Assembly (NCBI GenBank): GCA_018269075.1
Contig: JAFDVJ010000035.1
Span: forward strand, 22,419 to 86,418
Length of the DNA: 64,000 nt
Direction of reading: 5' to 3'
Source of the DNA: Acidobacteriota bacterium
Lineage (GTDB): Bacteria > Acidobacteriota > Blastocatellia > Pyrinomonadales > Pyrinomonadaceae
This document shows positions 36,081-44,400 of this stretch, piece after piece; the first letter of the stretch is position 1, and each line of letters starts with the position of its first letter. A program made the position numbers and the translations under genes. The notes beneath the pieces are model-generated. The model saw only the letters and a program-made list of their open reading frames with translations. It was not told where the DNA came from and did no database searches.

Positions 36081-36605
36081 ATGTCTAATTTCTACCGCAA
36101 AATGTTGTTTTTCGGTCTGTTCTGGGTTCTCGTCGCGGGCTTTTCCGCGACCGCCGGGGCGCAGACCAAGAACGGTTTCGAGCTGCTGACGGGCGCCGCG
36201 CTGACAAAGGTCGTGCCGACCAGCTTTTACTTCGCCGGCCAGAGCGCCGCCACGCAGGCCCGCAACACGGCCGCCGCGACGCTCGGCAAGGACCGCTATA
36301 TCCTCGCCGGAATGGTCGATACCTCCGGCTATTCGACCGAGATCAGCGGCAAATACGAGGGCTTTTTCATCACCGACTCGCCCGTCGATTTCGGCGGCAA
36401 AACGCTCGCGACCGGCGCTTACGGCTTCGGCTTCGCGGCCGACGGCTCGGTCAAGATCTTCGATCTGAGCAGTAAGGAGATATTCTCGGTCGCGACCACC
36501 GCCGACGCCGCGATGAAGCGCCCGCGCCCGCTCCAGATGACGCTCGACGCCAAGGGCGTCCGCTTCTACAAGGGCAAAAACTACGTGCTGATCGCGCCGA
36601 AATAA
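36081..36605 (+). CDS. Secreted protein of unknown function
   Basis: The protein is 174 residues and starts with a signal peptide (MLFFGLFWVLVAGFSATAGA) cleaved near residue 28. The mature part is a compact, glycine-rich, beta-type domain (GKYEGFFITDSPVDFGGKTL, TGAYGFGFAADGSVKIFDLS, ending KNYVLIAPK) without cysteines. I do not recognise the family, although the pattern of paired strands suggests a small beta-barrel or sandwich. A GGAG lies 11 bases before the ATG. The gene is single, with its own upstream region carrying a 24-bp dyad and a GntR-type palindrome, and converges on the VWFA gene with 22 bp between the stops. It is surely a real secreted protein; the role is unknown. Confidence 0.78.
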   Translation: MSNFYRKMLFFGLFWVLVAGFSATAGAQTKNGFELLTGAALTKVVPTSFYFAGQSAATQARNTAAATLGKDRYILAGMVDTSGYSTEISGKYEGFFITDSPVDFGGKTLATGAYGFGFAADGSVKIFDLSSKEIFSVATTADAAMKRPRPLQMTLDAKGVRFYKGKNYVLIAPK

Positions 36606-36627
36606 TTCGCCTTTATAAAACTCCGCG

Positions 36628-38817
36628 CTAATCGATCAGTTCGAACTGGACCCATCGATCGGCCAGCCGGCGCTTCGATTTGGCCAGTTTGTCGACGATC
36701 AGGATCTGCAGTACATAGTCGCCGGGCTTCATTTCGCTGCCGAGACCGATCGCGCCGGCAAACTGCAGCTTCGCCGGATTGCTCTGCCCGGCCGCGTCGA
36801 ACGGGCCCGGCTTGCCGTCAAGCACGGGCTTCCCGTCGCGAAAGATCCGGATCTGCGTTTCGAGCTGCGGAGTTTTTGACGAATCGAGCCGGGCGTTGTA
36901 GATCTCGGCCGTGTAGCTCAAAATCGTCCCCCGCCTGAACCGCCGGAGCGAAGTGTCCTGCAGCAGATCGAGCTGCCGCTGCCCCGTATTCTGCGAGGCG
37001 AGCGCCTTCCACTGCGCCAACGTAAAATTTTCGAGCACGATGCCGGAAACCGAAAGCTCGCCGCCTTTCAGATCGGGAACCTCGATGAATTGGCCGGCCG
37101 AGCCGATCTTCGCGCTCGCCGCGTCGCGGATCGCGACGCGCATCTGATACGCGCCGGGCTTTTTGACCGGAAAAACGAAGTTGTAAACAAAGCCCTCGGT
37201 CAGTTTTTTCTGATAATCTTCGGGCTTCACCCTGATCGTATAGTTCTGACCGAACTGATCGACGATCGCGCCGTTTTCGCCGAAGCTGACCGCGACCACG
37301 TCGATCGTCGCCTGTTTCTGGCCGTCCGGCGCGTCGGTAAAGATCAGATCCTTCGCGTCGATGTGGAGAAACGACTGCACGAAGGCGTTGTTCTTGTCGT
37401 CCTTGCCGAACAAAGTGTTGAGCTTCAGACCGATCCCGTTGGCGGCAAACGGCGAGAGCAGCGATTTGATGATCTGCCGCGCGGGCGTTTCGGTCTGCGC
37501 GGCCGTCCGGCTCAGATCTTCGTCGGAGACGCCGAAATAGCCGCTCCGGTAGCGGACGCTGAGCCCCTCCGGCCGGACCCGGACGCTCAGTTTGTTGAAA
37601 CGGTGCGTTTTCGGATCGAACGAGTCGGAGTCCGGCTGGTAGCCGATCAGATAATAGCCCTTCGTGTCTTCGAGCATCTGCGTCAGCCCGAGATTGAGAT
37701 CGTTCGTGTTGACGACCGCCCGGCCGCCCGTGTCGCCTGCCAGGACTCCGAGCCCCTGCTGCCGGTCCTGCAGCTCGTCCGTGCGCGTCCGGAGCTTCTG
37801 CGGCAGCGAGTTCGGCAGCGAGACCGGATTGTCCTGCGCCGTCAGCCCTGTCGGCATCAGGCCGCGCGCGTCCTGCGTGTAGATCGTGACCGACGAGCGG
37901 TTGCACAGGTCGGTCAGCTGCCGGAGCGCATCCTCCATCTTCGTGCAGCGCGCCGCGTCCTTTTTCGAATCGGTCTTCGTGCAGTAGGAAAAACCGTCCG
38001 AGAAGACCATCATCGTTTTGCGGCCGGGCAGATCGCTCATCCCGCGGACGACGAAATCGAGCGCGCCGAGCGTTCCGATCGTGAAAAGGTCTTCGCGGAG
38101 CTCGTTAAAGACCGCGATCCGGTCCCTTTCGGCGTCGAGCTGCGCGTCCTGCTGGTCGGCGACCGAACCGGCCCGGCTCGGCACGGCGGTGTTGGCCTGG
38201 ATCAGCTCCTGCAGGGTCGGCTCGATCGGGTTGAACGCGCCGACGCCGCTGCGGCCGATCGGGTTCCAGCGGATTTTTTCGATCGCGGAATAGAGCAGAT
38301 TTTTGTCCGAGGTGAACTGCTGAAGCGCCCCGACGCCGCTGCCGGTACGGACGATCGCGACCAGATCGTTCGGCTGCATCTGCTCATCGACGAACTTTTT
38401 GAGAGCTTTCTTCACCGACAGGATGCTTTCGGCCGACAAGCCGAGATCGTCGACGACGAGCGCGATCGTCCGGCGGACCTGTTCCGGCCGCAGCAGCGCG
38501 GAAGCGACCGGCGCGTCGCTCCGGTTCGGCGCCGAGGCGTCGGGCGCGTTTTGTTTTGCCGGGGCCGATTCGACGTAGGAGAAGGTCGTGATCGACTGCT
38601 TCTTATCGTTCTCGAAGATCTCGAAATCTTCGGGCTTCAGACCGCCGGCGACTTTGCCGTTCCGGTCCGTCACCGTCACGTCGAGCTGGATCAGCGCGGT
38701 CGAGATCTTGACGACGTCGGAATCGGCGTTCGGCGTCGGCGTCGGCGTCGGCGTCTGCGAAAAGCCGGCCGCCGCGAAAAACAACAGTCCAACGATGGAG
38801 ATTATCGTTTTTTTCAT
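36628..38817 (-). CDS. Secreted VWFA-related (Acidobacteria-type) protein
   Basis: The 729-residue protein has a signal peptide (IISIVGLLFFAAAGFSQ) followed by a Thr-Pro repeat linker. Then comes a strand-rich domain (IQLDVTVTDRNGKVAGGL, FEIFENDKKQSIT) and a von Willebrand A-type domain at about residues 110-330 (IALVVDDLGLSAESILSV, RKTMMVFSDGFSY). DDLGLS occupies the place of the metal-site DxSxS. This arrangement is the VWFA-related domain family expanded in Acidobacteria. The remaining 350 residues hold beta-sandwich segments. Function is unproven; such proteins are thought to bind other proteins at the cell surface. A 24-bp dyad lies 65 bp upstream of its start. Confidence 0.88.
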   Translation of the reverse strand: MKKTIISIVGLLFFAAAGFSQTPTPTPTPNADSDVVKISTALIQLDVTVTDRNGKVAGGLKPEDFEIFENDKKQSITTFSYVESAPAKQNAPDASAPNRSDAPVASALLRPEQVRRTIALVVDDLGLSAESILSVKKALKKFVDEQMQPNDLVAIVRTGSGVGALQQFTSDKNLLYSAIEKIRWNPIGRSGVGAFNPIEPTLQELIQANTAVPSRAGSVADQQDAQLDAERDRIAVFNELREDLFTIGTLGALDFVVRGMSDLPGRKTMMVFSDGFSYCTKTDSKKDAARCTKMEDALRQLTDLCNRSSVTIYTQDARGLMPTGLTAQDNPVSLPNSLPQKLRTRTDELQDRQQGLGVLAGDTGGRAVVNTNDLNLGLTQMLEDTKGYYLIGYQPDSDSFDPKTHRFNKLSVRVRPEGLSVRYRSGYFGVSDEDLSRTAAQTETPARQIIKSLLSPFAANGIGLKLNTLFGKDDKNNAFVQSFLHIDAKDLIFTDAPDGQKQATIDVVAVSFGENGAIVDQFGQNYTIRVKPEDYQKKLTEGFVYNFVFPVKKPGAYQMRVAIRDAASAKIGSAGQFIEVPDLKGGELSVSGIVLENFTLAQWKALASQNTGQRQLDLLQDTSLRRFRRGTILSYTAEIYNARLDSSKTPQLETQIRIFRDGKPVLDGKPGPFDAAGQSNPAKLQFAGAIGLGSEMKPGDYVLQILIVDKLAKSKRRLADRWVQFELID

Positions 38818-38881
38818 AACATCGCTTTCGGGATTCGATTCTTTTGATTACAACTTTATGTTCAGGCCTTTACTTTACGAT

Positions 38882-38905
38882 CTTTTGTAAGGCCATGCAA
38901 CAAAG
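38882..38905. promoter_or_regulatory. 24-bp dyad between the VWFA and GH3 genes
   Basis: On the minus strand it reads CTTTGTT, GCATGGCCTT, ACAAAAG. It lies 65 bp before the VWFA gene start and 106 bp before the divergent GH3 gene start, so it could serve either. It is in inverted orientation relative to the other copies. Confidence 0.55.
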
Positions 38906-39010
38906 CCGCAAAGTTATGATAGAATCTTTTTCAAACCTTTGGCAGTATCCGCTCCCCGAATTTCTTTTTGTTTCTTTTTTCAACGCGATTCGACCGTTCG
39001 GAGAGATTTG

Positions 39011-41524
39011 ATGAAGATTTCGCGAAACCTACGGCTTCAATTTTCGGCGATTATCCTGCTTGCGGCCCTTGTCTGCCCGGTCCCGACCGGCGCGCAGAAA
39101 CCGGACCGCTCGATCGAAGTAAAGATCGACGAACTGCTCGGGCAGTTAACGCTCGACGAGAAGGTCTCGATGCTCGCCGGGACCGGTTTCGACACGGTGC
39201 CGGTCCCGCGCCTCGGCATTCCGGCGCTGAAGATGACCGACGGCCCGGTCGGCGTGCGGCAGGCGCCGGCGACCTCTTTCCCGTCGGGCATCGCGCTCGC
39301 CGCGAGCTTCGATCCCGCATTGATCGGCCGCGTCGCCGCGGCGATCGCCGAGGAAACCAAGGCGAAGGGCAAAAACGTGCTGCTCGGCCCGTGCGTCAAC
39401 ATCCAGCGGACGCCGTTCGGCGGGCGCAATTTCGAGAGCTTCGGCGAGGACCCGTTCCTCGCCGCGCGGATGGCCGTCGCCTATATTCGCGGCATGCAGT
39501 CCGAGAACGTGATCCCGTCGGTCAAGCATTTCGCCGCCAACAATCAGGAGATCGACCGGATGACGATCGACGTACGCGTCGACGAGCGCGCGCTCAACGA
39601 GCTCTATTTTCCGGCCTTCCGCGCGTCGGTCGAGGAAGCCGGCGTCTGGTCGGTGATGGCGTCCTACAACCGGCTCAACGGCTTCTACGCCTCGGAAAAC
39701 GAGTTTCTGCTCAACGAAACGCTCAAGAAACGCTGGAACTTTCAGGGCCTCGTGATGAGCGACTGGGGCGCGGTCCATTCGACAGTCCCGACCTTGCGCA
39801 ACGGCCTCGATCTCGAAATGCCGACCGGCTCCTTTCTCAACCCCGAAGCCGTCAAAAAAGCTTTGGCCGCCGGAGAGATCGACCGACGGCAGCTCGACGA
39901 GATGGTCCGCCGGCTGCTCCGCGTGATGTTTTGGGCGGGCCTTATGGACGGCAAGACGCCCGACAAGGGCGCGCTCGACACGCCCGCGCACCGCGCGCTC
40001 GCCCGCGAGGCCGCGACCGGCGGCATCGTCCTGCTCAAAAACGAACGCGCCGCGCTTCCGATCGACGCCGCGAAGACGCGCTCGATCGCCGTCATCGGCC
40101 CGAACGCCGACGCCGCGCGGATCGGCGGCGGCGGCTCGGCCGAAGTCGTTCCGGTCTATAAGGTAAGTCCGCTCGAAGGGCTCAAAACCGCCCTCGGCGA
40201 CCGCGTCAGGATCGACTTCGCGCCCGGCATCGTCGCGCTCGACGACACGACGCCGGTCCCGGCATCGGCGCTGACGACGCCCGACGGCCGGGAAAACGGT
40301 CTGCGCGGCGAATATTTCGCGAACATGACGCTCGCCGGCGCGCCCGCTTTCACGCGGACCGACGCGACGCTCGATTTTCACTGGGCGACCGGCGCGCCGG
40401 CCGAAAACTTCCCGTCCGATCTCTTCTCGAACCGCTGGACCGGCTTTCTGACCGCGCCCGAAACCGGCCGCTACGCGCTGAGCCTCGCGAGCAACGACGG
40501 CGGAAGGCTGTATCTCGACGACAAGCTCGTCGTCGACGTCTGGGGCGACCACGCGACCTTGAAAGGCGCGGCGGCGGTCGAGCTCCGCGCGGGCGAACGG
40601 CATAAAATCCTGATCGAGCATTACGAAAACCGCGGCAACGCCGATCTCGTGCTCGGCTGGCGGCGGCTGCCCGAAGACATACTGGAGAAAGCCGTCGCGG
40701 CCGCCCGAAGCTCGGACGTCGCCGTCGTCTTCGTCGGGCTTTCCGACAGCGTCGAGGTCGAGGCGCGCGACCGCGCGTCGCTCGATCTGCCCGCCGATCA
40801 GAAAGAGCTGATCGCGGCCGTCGCGCGCGCCAACCCGCGGACGATCGTCGTCAACACGTCCGGCGGCCCAGTTTTGATGGACGGCTGGCTCGACAAGGTT
40901 CCGGCCGTCGTGCAGGCATTTTATTACGGTCAGGAAGGCGGAAACGCGCTCGCCGACGTACTGCTCGGCCGCGTTTCGCCGTCGGGCAGGCTCCCGGCCA
41001 CCTTCTTGCGTAGATGGGAGGACTCGAACGCGTTCGGCCGCTATCCGGGCGACGGCAAGACGGTCGATTACTCGGAAGGCGTCTTCGTCGGCTACCGCTG
41101 GTTCGACTCGAAAAGCATCGCGCCGCTCTTCCCGTTCGGCCACGGGCTGTCCTACACGACGTTCAAATACTCGAACTTAAAGCTCGCGAAAACCGGCGGC
41201 GCGAACCTCGACGTCACGTTCACGCTCGAAAACACGGGCGGGCGCGACGGCGCGGAGGTCGCGCAAGTTTACGTCGGCGACACGCAGTCGTCGCTGCCGC
41301 GCCCGCCGCGGGAGCTCAAGGGCTTTCAGAAAGTCTTTCTCAAAGCGGGCGAGAAGAAAACGGTGACGATCGCGCTCGACCGCAAGGCGTTCGCCTTCTA
41401 CGATCCCGCGAAACAAAGCTGGACGGCCGAACCGGGCGATTTCAGGATCACGGTCGGCGGATCCTCCCGCGACGCGCGCCTGACCGGCGCATTCAGGCTG
41501 GACAAGGCGGTGAGCTGGCGCTAG
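39011..41524 (+). CDS. Glycoside hydrolase family 3 with PA14 domain
   Basis: The protein is about 837 residues with a signal peptide (FSAIILLAALVCPVPTGA). The GH3 barrel has LGIPALKMTDGPVGVRQ, SVKHFAANNQEIDR and GLVMSDWGAVHS (nucleophile Asp near 251). The C-terminal GH3 domain is split by a PA14 domain at about residues 430-550 (GLRGEYFANMTLAG, SLASNDGGRLYLDDKLV), which in this family shapes the active site and binds sugar. A fibronectin III-like domain ends the protein. The ATG at 39011 has GGAGAG just upstream; the frame is open further upstream without coding character. It probably acts on beta-linked gluco- or xylo-oligosaccharides in the periplasm. Confidence 0.93.
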   Translation: MKISRNLRLQFSAIILLAALVCPVPTGAQKPDRSIEVKIDELLGQLTLDEKVSMLAGTGFDTVPVPRLGIPALKMTDGPVGVRQAPATSFPSGIALAASFDPALIGRVAAAIAEETKAKGKNVLLGPCVNIQRTPFGGRNFESFGEDPFLAARMAVAYIRGMQSENVIPSVKHFAANNQEIDRMTIDVRVDERALNELYFPAFRASVEEAGVWSVMASYNRLNGFYASENEFLLNETLKKRWNFQGLVMSDWGAVHSTVPTLRNGLDLEMPTGSFLNPEAVKKALAAGEIDRRQLDEMVRRLLRVMFWAGLMDGKTPDKGALDTPAHRALAREAATGGIVLLKNERAALPIDAAKTRSIAVIGPNADAARIGGGGSAEVVPVYKVSPLEGLKTALGDRVRIDFAPGIVALDDTTPVPASALTTPDGRENGLRGEYFANMTLAGAPAFTRTDATLDFHWATGAPAENFPSDLFSNRWTGFLTAPETGRYALSLASNDGGRLYLDDKLVVDVWGDHATLKGAAAVELRAGERHKILIEHYENRGNADLVLGWRRLPEDILEKAVAAARSSDVAVVFVGLSDSVEVEARDRASLDLPADQKELIAAVARANPRTIVVNTSGGPVLMDGWLDKVPAVVQAFYYGQEGGNALADVLLGRVSPSGRLPATFLRRWEDSNAFGRYPGDGKTVDYSEGVFVGYRWFDSKSIAPLFPFGHGLSYTTFKYSNLKLAKTGGANLDVTFTLENTGGRDGAEVAQVYVGDTQSSLPRPPRELKGFQKVFLKAGEKKTVTIALDRKAFAFYDPAKQSWTAEPGDFRITVGGSSRDARLTGAFRLDKAVSWR

Positions 41525-41530
41525 ACACAG

Positions 41531-41669
41531 AACTGGAGCGCGGGCATCCCTGCCCGCCAACACTGCGCAAGCAGTGTCGAACGTCGCGCTTCGTGAAGCG
41601 GCCATCGAAGGCGAAACGTTCGTTCGCGCTTTCGCGCTCAAGGCGGGCAGGGATGCCCGCGCTCCAGTT
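41531..41669. repeat. REP-type element with 28-bp perfect inverted arms
   Basis: The arms at 41531-41558 and 41642-41669 are exact reverse complements (core GCGGGCATCCCTGCCCGC, itself nearly symmetric). The 83-bp middle has a small hairpin CACTGC-GCAA-GCAGTG at 41561-41576. It sits directly after the GH3 stop and before the next plus-strand gene, like REP/BIME units that cluster at gene ends, and could also stop transcription. Confidence 0.75.
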
Positions 41670-41696
41670 TTGAGTTTTCAGCTAATCGATAAAAAA

Positions 41697-42536
41697 ATGA
41701 ACCGAAGAAACTTTCTGAAAACTTTAACCGGCGGCGCGCTTTTTTTGAAGACGCTCGAAGTGACGGGCCAAACCAGAGGCAAACACAAACTTTCGAAGAT
41801 CGGGCTCCAGCTTTACACGGTCCGCAAAGCGCTCGCGGCCGATTTCGCGGGGACGCTCGAACGGGTCGCCGCGACCGGCGTCAAGGAAGTCGAGTTCGCC
41901 GGTTATTTCGACCGCAAGCCGGACGAGATCGCGAAGATCCTCAAGCGTTTGAAGCTCGATTCGCCGTCGGCGCACATCGACACGAAGACGCTGCGCGGCG
42001 ATCTCGGACCGGCGCTCGAAGCCGCCCGCGCGATCGGTCATCGCCGAATCGTCCTCGGCTACGTCCCCGAACCCGAAAGAAAGACGCTCGACGATTACAA
42101 AAAGCTCGTCGAGGCCATCAACAAAGCCGCCGAAGCGTGCCGCACAGCGAACCTCGGCTTCGCCTATCACAACCACGATTTCGAGTTCCGCGCGATCGAC
42201 GGCAAAGTTCCCTACGAGCTGATCCTCGCCGAAACTTCGGCCGCCGTCGAGATGGAGATCGATCTTTACTGGATCGGCAAGGCCGGCTTCGACCCGCTTC
42301 CATATTTCGAGCAGTATCCGGGCCGCTTCCCGCTCGTCCACGTCAAGGACATGGACGCGACGCCGAAAAAAGACTTCACCGAGGTCGGCCGCGGCGTGAT
42401 CGATTTCCGCAAGATCTTCGCCGAGCGCAAACGCGCCGGCTTCGAGCATTACTACATTGAACAGGACACGACGCCCGGCGACCCGCTCGCGAGCATTAAA
42501 ATAAGCTTCGACTACTTAAAAGCCCTGCGGTTTTGA
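41697..42536 (+). CDS. Sugar phosphate isomerase/epimerase-like TIM barrel, Tat signal
   Basis: The protein is about 279 residues. It begins MNRRNFLKTLTGGALFLKTL, a twin-arginine type signal. The barrel shows KIGLQLYTVRKALAADFAGT, GVKEVEFAGYF, GFAYHNHDFEFR and VEMEIDLYWIGKAG, then LVHVKDMD and FEHYYIEQD. These are the metal-binding Glu/His/Asp positions of the xylose isomerase-like (AP_endonuc_2) family. Exported members with this layout are common in sugar-catabolic loci and their reactions are mostly untested; isomerisation or epimerisation of a free sugar is plausible. I start at 41697 since the longer frame runs through the repeat element. Confidence 0.85.
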   Translation: MNRRNFLKTLTGGALFLKTLEVTGQTRGKHKLSKIGLQLYTVRKALAADFAGTLERVAATGVKEVEFAGYFDRKPDEIAKILKRLKLDSPSAHIDTKTLRGDLGPALEAARAIGHRRIVLGYVPEPERKTLDDYKKLVEAINKAAEACRTANLGFAYHNHDFEFRAIDGKVPYELILAETSAAVEMEIDLYWIGKAGFDPLPYFEQYPGRFPLVHVKDMDATPKKDFTEVGRGVIDFRKIFAERKRAGFEHYYIEQDTTPGDPLASIKISFDYLKALRF

Positions 42537-42542
42537 TCAGGC

Positions 42543-43001
42543 GTACTGAGTCCCGCCTTCAGGCGGCCTTTCGCTACATTCGGAAAAAATTCCCGCCGAA
42601 ACGAAAGGCCGCTCGTTTCATTTGCGTTTTTTTCCCGATGAAAGGTAAGGCCGCCTGAAGGCCAATGGCATTAAGTTAAGGAATAAGTTCTACACGATGT
42701 TGTCTTTACGACGAGTAAAAATAGAACGCGGATGACGCGGATTTGGCAGATTTACGCGGATTTTTCTTTGGGTTTTTCTTTAACTCTAAAACAATCCGCG
42801 TAAATCCGCGTCATCCGCGTCATCCGCGTTCTATTAAACCATTCAACCCATTCAACTTCGCGCTTAACTTAAGGCCATTGGCCTGAAGGCGGCCCCGAGT
42901 TTCATTTACAAATAAATTCCCGCCGAAACGAAAGGCCGCTCGTTTCATTTGCCGATTTTTCCCATTGAAACGAAAGGCCGCCTAAAGGCGGGACTCAGTA
43001 C
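42543..43001. repeat. Composite inverted repeat upstream of the GH27 stop
   Basis: The outer arms at 42543-42573 and 42971-43001 are 31 bp long and inverted with one mismatch (core CCGCCTTCAGGCGG). Inside lie two identical 37-bp direct repeats (42589-42625 and 42916-42952) and the nested element at 42649-42894. The arrangement fills the 499-bp gap between the isomerase-like and GH27 genes. No coding frame is credible in it. Confidence 0.75.
42649..42894. repeat. Nested palindromic element with inverted 9-bp arrays
   Basis: The ends (GGCCAATGGCATTAAGTTAAG at 42661-42681 region and its inverse at 42863-42887) form outer arms. The interior 42724-42832 carries tandem units built on GCGGATGAC and GCGGATTTAC and their inverse, so the whole can fold into one long hairpin. 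A second copy is at 63664-63860. Confidence 0.72.
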
Positions 43002-43035
43002 TTCGCCCGGCCGGCGATCTGTAATTTGTGATCCT

Positions 43036-44244
43036 CTACCGCGTCAGCCGGAGCATCGCGACGTCGTGCGGCGGGACCGAGGTCCTGAAAACCGTGTCGG
43101 TCGTCCCGAGATCTTTTTTCGTCCAGAGATCGCGGATCTTGTAGGTGACCGCCGCGGCGTCGAGCTGCTTCTGGAAGTTGTCGTCCTTGAGATAATGCGC
43201 CTTCCAGTCGAATTCGATCGCCTTCGCCTCGTTCGCGCGGTTGAGGAAGCAGACCGCCCAGTCGCCGTTCGCGAGCGGCTTGAGCCACATTTCGAGCCCG
43301 TCCTCGCTGACCGCCGGAAAACCCTGAATGCCGAGCGCGTCCTGATCGACGGCGATGACGTCTTTGTTGGTCAAAATCGCCTGCGTTTCCTTCGACATCG
43401 CGCGGACGTCGTTGCCCGCGACGAGCGGCGCGGCGAGCATCGCCCACATCGAAAAATGCGCGCGGTCCTCGTTCTGCTTCATGCCGTTGCCGACCTCCAT
43501 CATGTCGGGATCGTTCCAGTGGCCGGGCCCGGCGTGAACGCGCAGGCCGCGCTGCTTGTCGAGAATCCGCATGACGCCGAGGCTGGACCACGAGCCGTGG
43601 TTCTCCTCGCAGTCCCAGCAGTGCGTGATATCGCCGGTCGTCCGCCAGAGATGGCCGATCGGTTTCGCCCATTCCCACGGCTTGTTGTCGCCCCATTCGC
43701 AGATGCTCAGGACGACCGGGCGCTGCGCCGCGTAGAGCGCGTCGCGCATCGTCGTGTAGGCGCCGACGGCGTTCAGTCCCTCGGACGCGCACCAGTCGTA
43801 TTTGAGATAATCGACGCCCCACGAAGCATAGGTCAGCGCGTCCTGATACTCGTGGCCGCGGCTGCCGGGACGCCCGCCGCAGGTCAGCCGGCCGACGTCC
43901 GAGTAGATGCCGAATTTGAGGCCTTTCGAATGGATATAATCGCCGAGCGCCTTCATGCCCGACGGGAAATGCTCCTTGTTGGGCTGGATAAAGCCCTGCG
44001 CGTCGCGCTCGCCGTGCCAGCAGTCGTCGATCACGACGTATTGGTAGCCGGCGTCCTTCATGCCGCTCGCGACGAGCGCGTCGGCCGTTTCGCGGATCAG
44101 CTTCTCGTCGACGCGGCAGCCGAAGCCGTTCCAGCTGTTCCAGCCCATCGGCGGCGTCGGCGCGAGATTCTCGAACTTCTGCGCGGCCGCCGGGAGAAAC
44201 GCGAAGAGTAAACAGGCGATGATCGTCAATCGGTAAATTTTCAT
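43036..44244 (-). CDS. Glycoside hydrolase family 27 alpha-galactosidase
   Basis: The 402-residue protein has a signal peptide (LTIIACLLFAFLPAAAQ). The barrel starts with PPMGWNSWNGFGC and goes on with YVVIDDCWHGERDAQGF, LKFGIYSDVGRLTCGGRPG and VDYLKYDWCASEG, where the nucleophile Asp lies near residue 150. WNDPDMMEVGNGMKQNE holds the acid/base Asp near 245. The cysteines of SDVGRLTCGG and KYDWCAS are the usual GH27 pair. A C-terminal beta domain follows. It removes alpha-1,6-galactose, as on galactomannan, which fits the beta-mannosidase of this locus. The gene alone is bracketed on both sides by the 31-bp repeat family, so it may be a later insertion. Confidence 0.94.
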   Translation of the reverse strand: MKIYRLTIIACLLFAFLPAAAQKFENLAPTPPMGWNSWNGFGCRVDEKLIRETADALVASGMKDAGYQYVVIDDCWHGERDAQGFIQPNKEHFPSGMKALGDYIHSKGLKFGIYSDVGRLTCGGRPGSRGHEYQDALTYASWGVDYLKYDWCASEGLNAVGAYTTMRDALYAAQRPVVLSICEWGDNKPWEWAKPIGHLWRTTGDITHCWDCEENHGSWSSLGVMRILDKQRGLRVHAGPGHWNDPDMMEVGNGMKQNEDRAHFSMWAMLAAPLVAGNDVRAMSKETQAILTNKDVIAVDQDALGIQGFPAVSEDGLEMWLKPLANGDWAVCFLNRANEAKAIEFDWKAHYLKDDNFQKQLDAAAVTYKIRDLWTKKDLGTTDTVFRTSVPPHDVAMLRLTR

Positions 44245-44256
44245 AATGTAATCGGC

Positions 44257-44394
44257 GTACTGAGTCCCGCCTTCAGGTGGCCTTTCGTTTCATTGGCAAA
44301 CAACTTTTTGAACGAACGAAAAGCGCCGCATCGAACGGGCGGTCTTTGGAAATAAATTCCCGATGAAGCCAATGGCCGCCTGAAGGCGGGACTC
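44257..44394. repeat. Inverted repeat upstream of the GH27 start
   Basis: A 31-bp arm at 44257-44287 (core CCGCCTTCAGGTGG) and an inverse arm at 44374-44394 match the outer arms at 42543 and 43001. It fills the gap between the GH31 stop and the GH27 start. Confidence 0.73.
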
Positions 44395-44400
44395 AAAACG

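Noticed and set aside
39146..41143. 665-codon open frame antisense to the GH3-PA14 gene
   Set aside because: It lies fully opposite a gene with intact catalytic motifs, is Arg/Glu/Asp-rich as expected from the complement of GC-rich codons, and has no domain signature.
41574..41696. GTG-initiated extension of the isomerase-like protein
   Set aside because: The extension translates the REP element; the Tat-type signal starts at the ATG at 41697.
42721..42832. Candidate structured RNA or riboswitch before the GH27 region
   Set aside because: The fold comes from inverted simple repeats seen again at 63664, and it is not upstream of a start codon on either strand in a suitable way.
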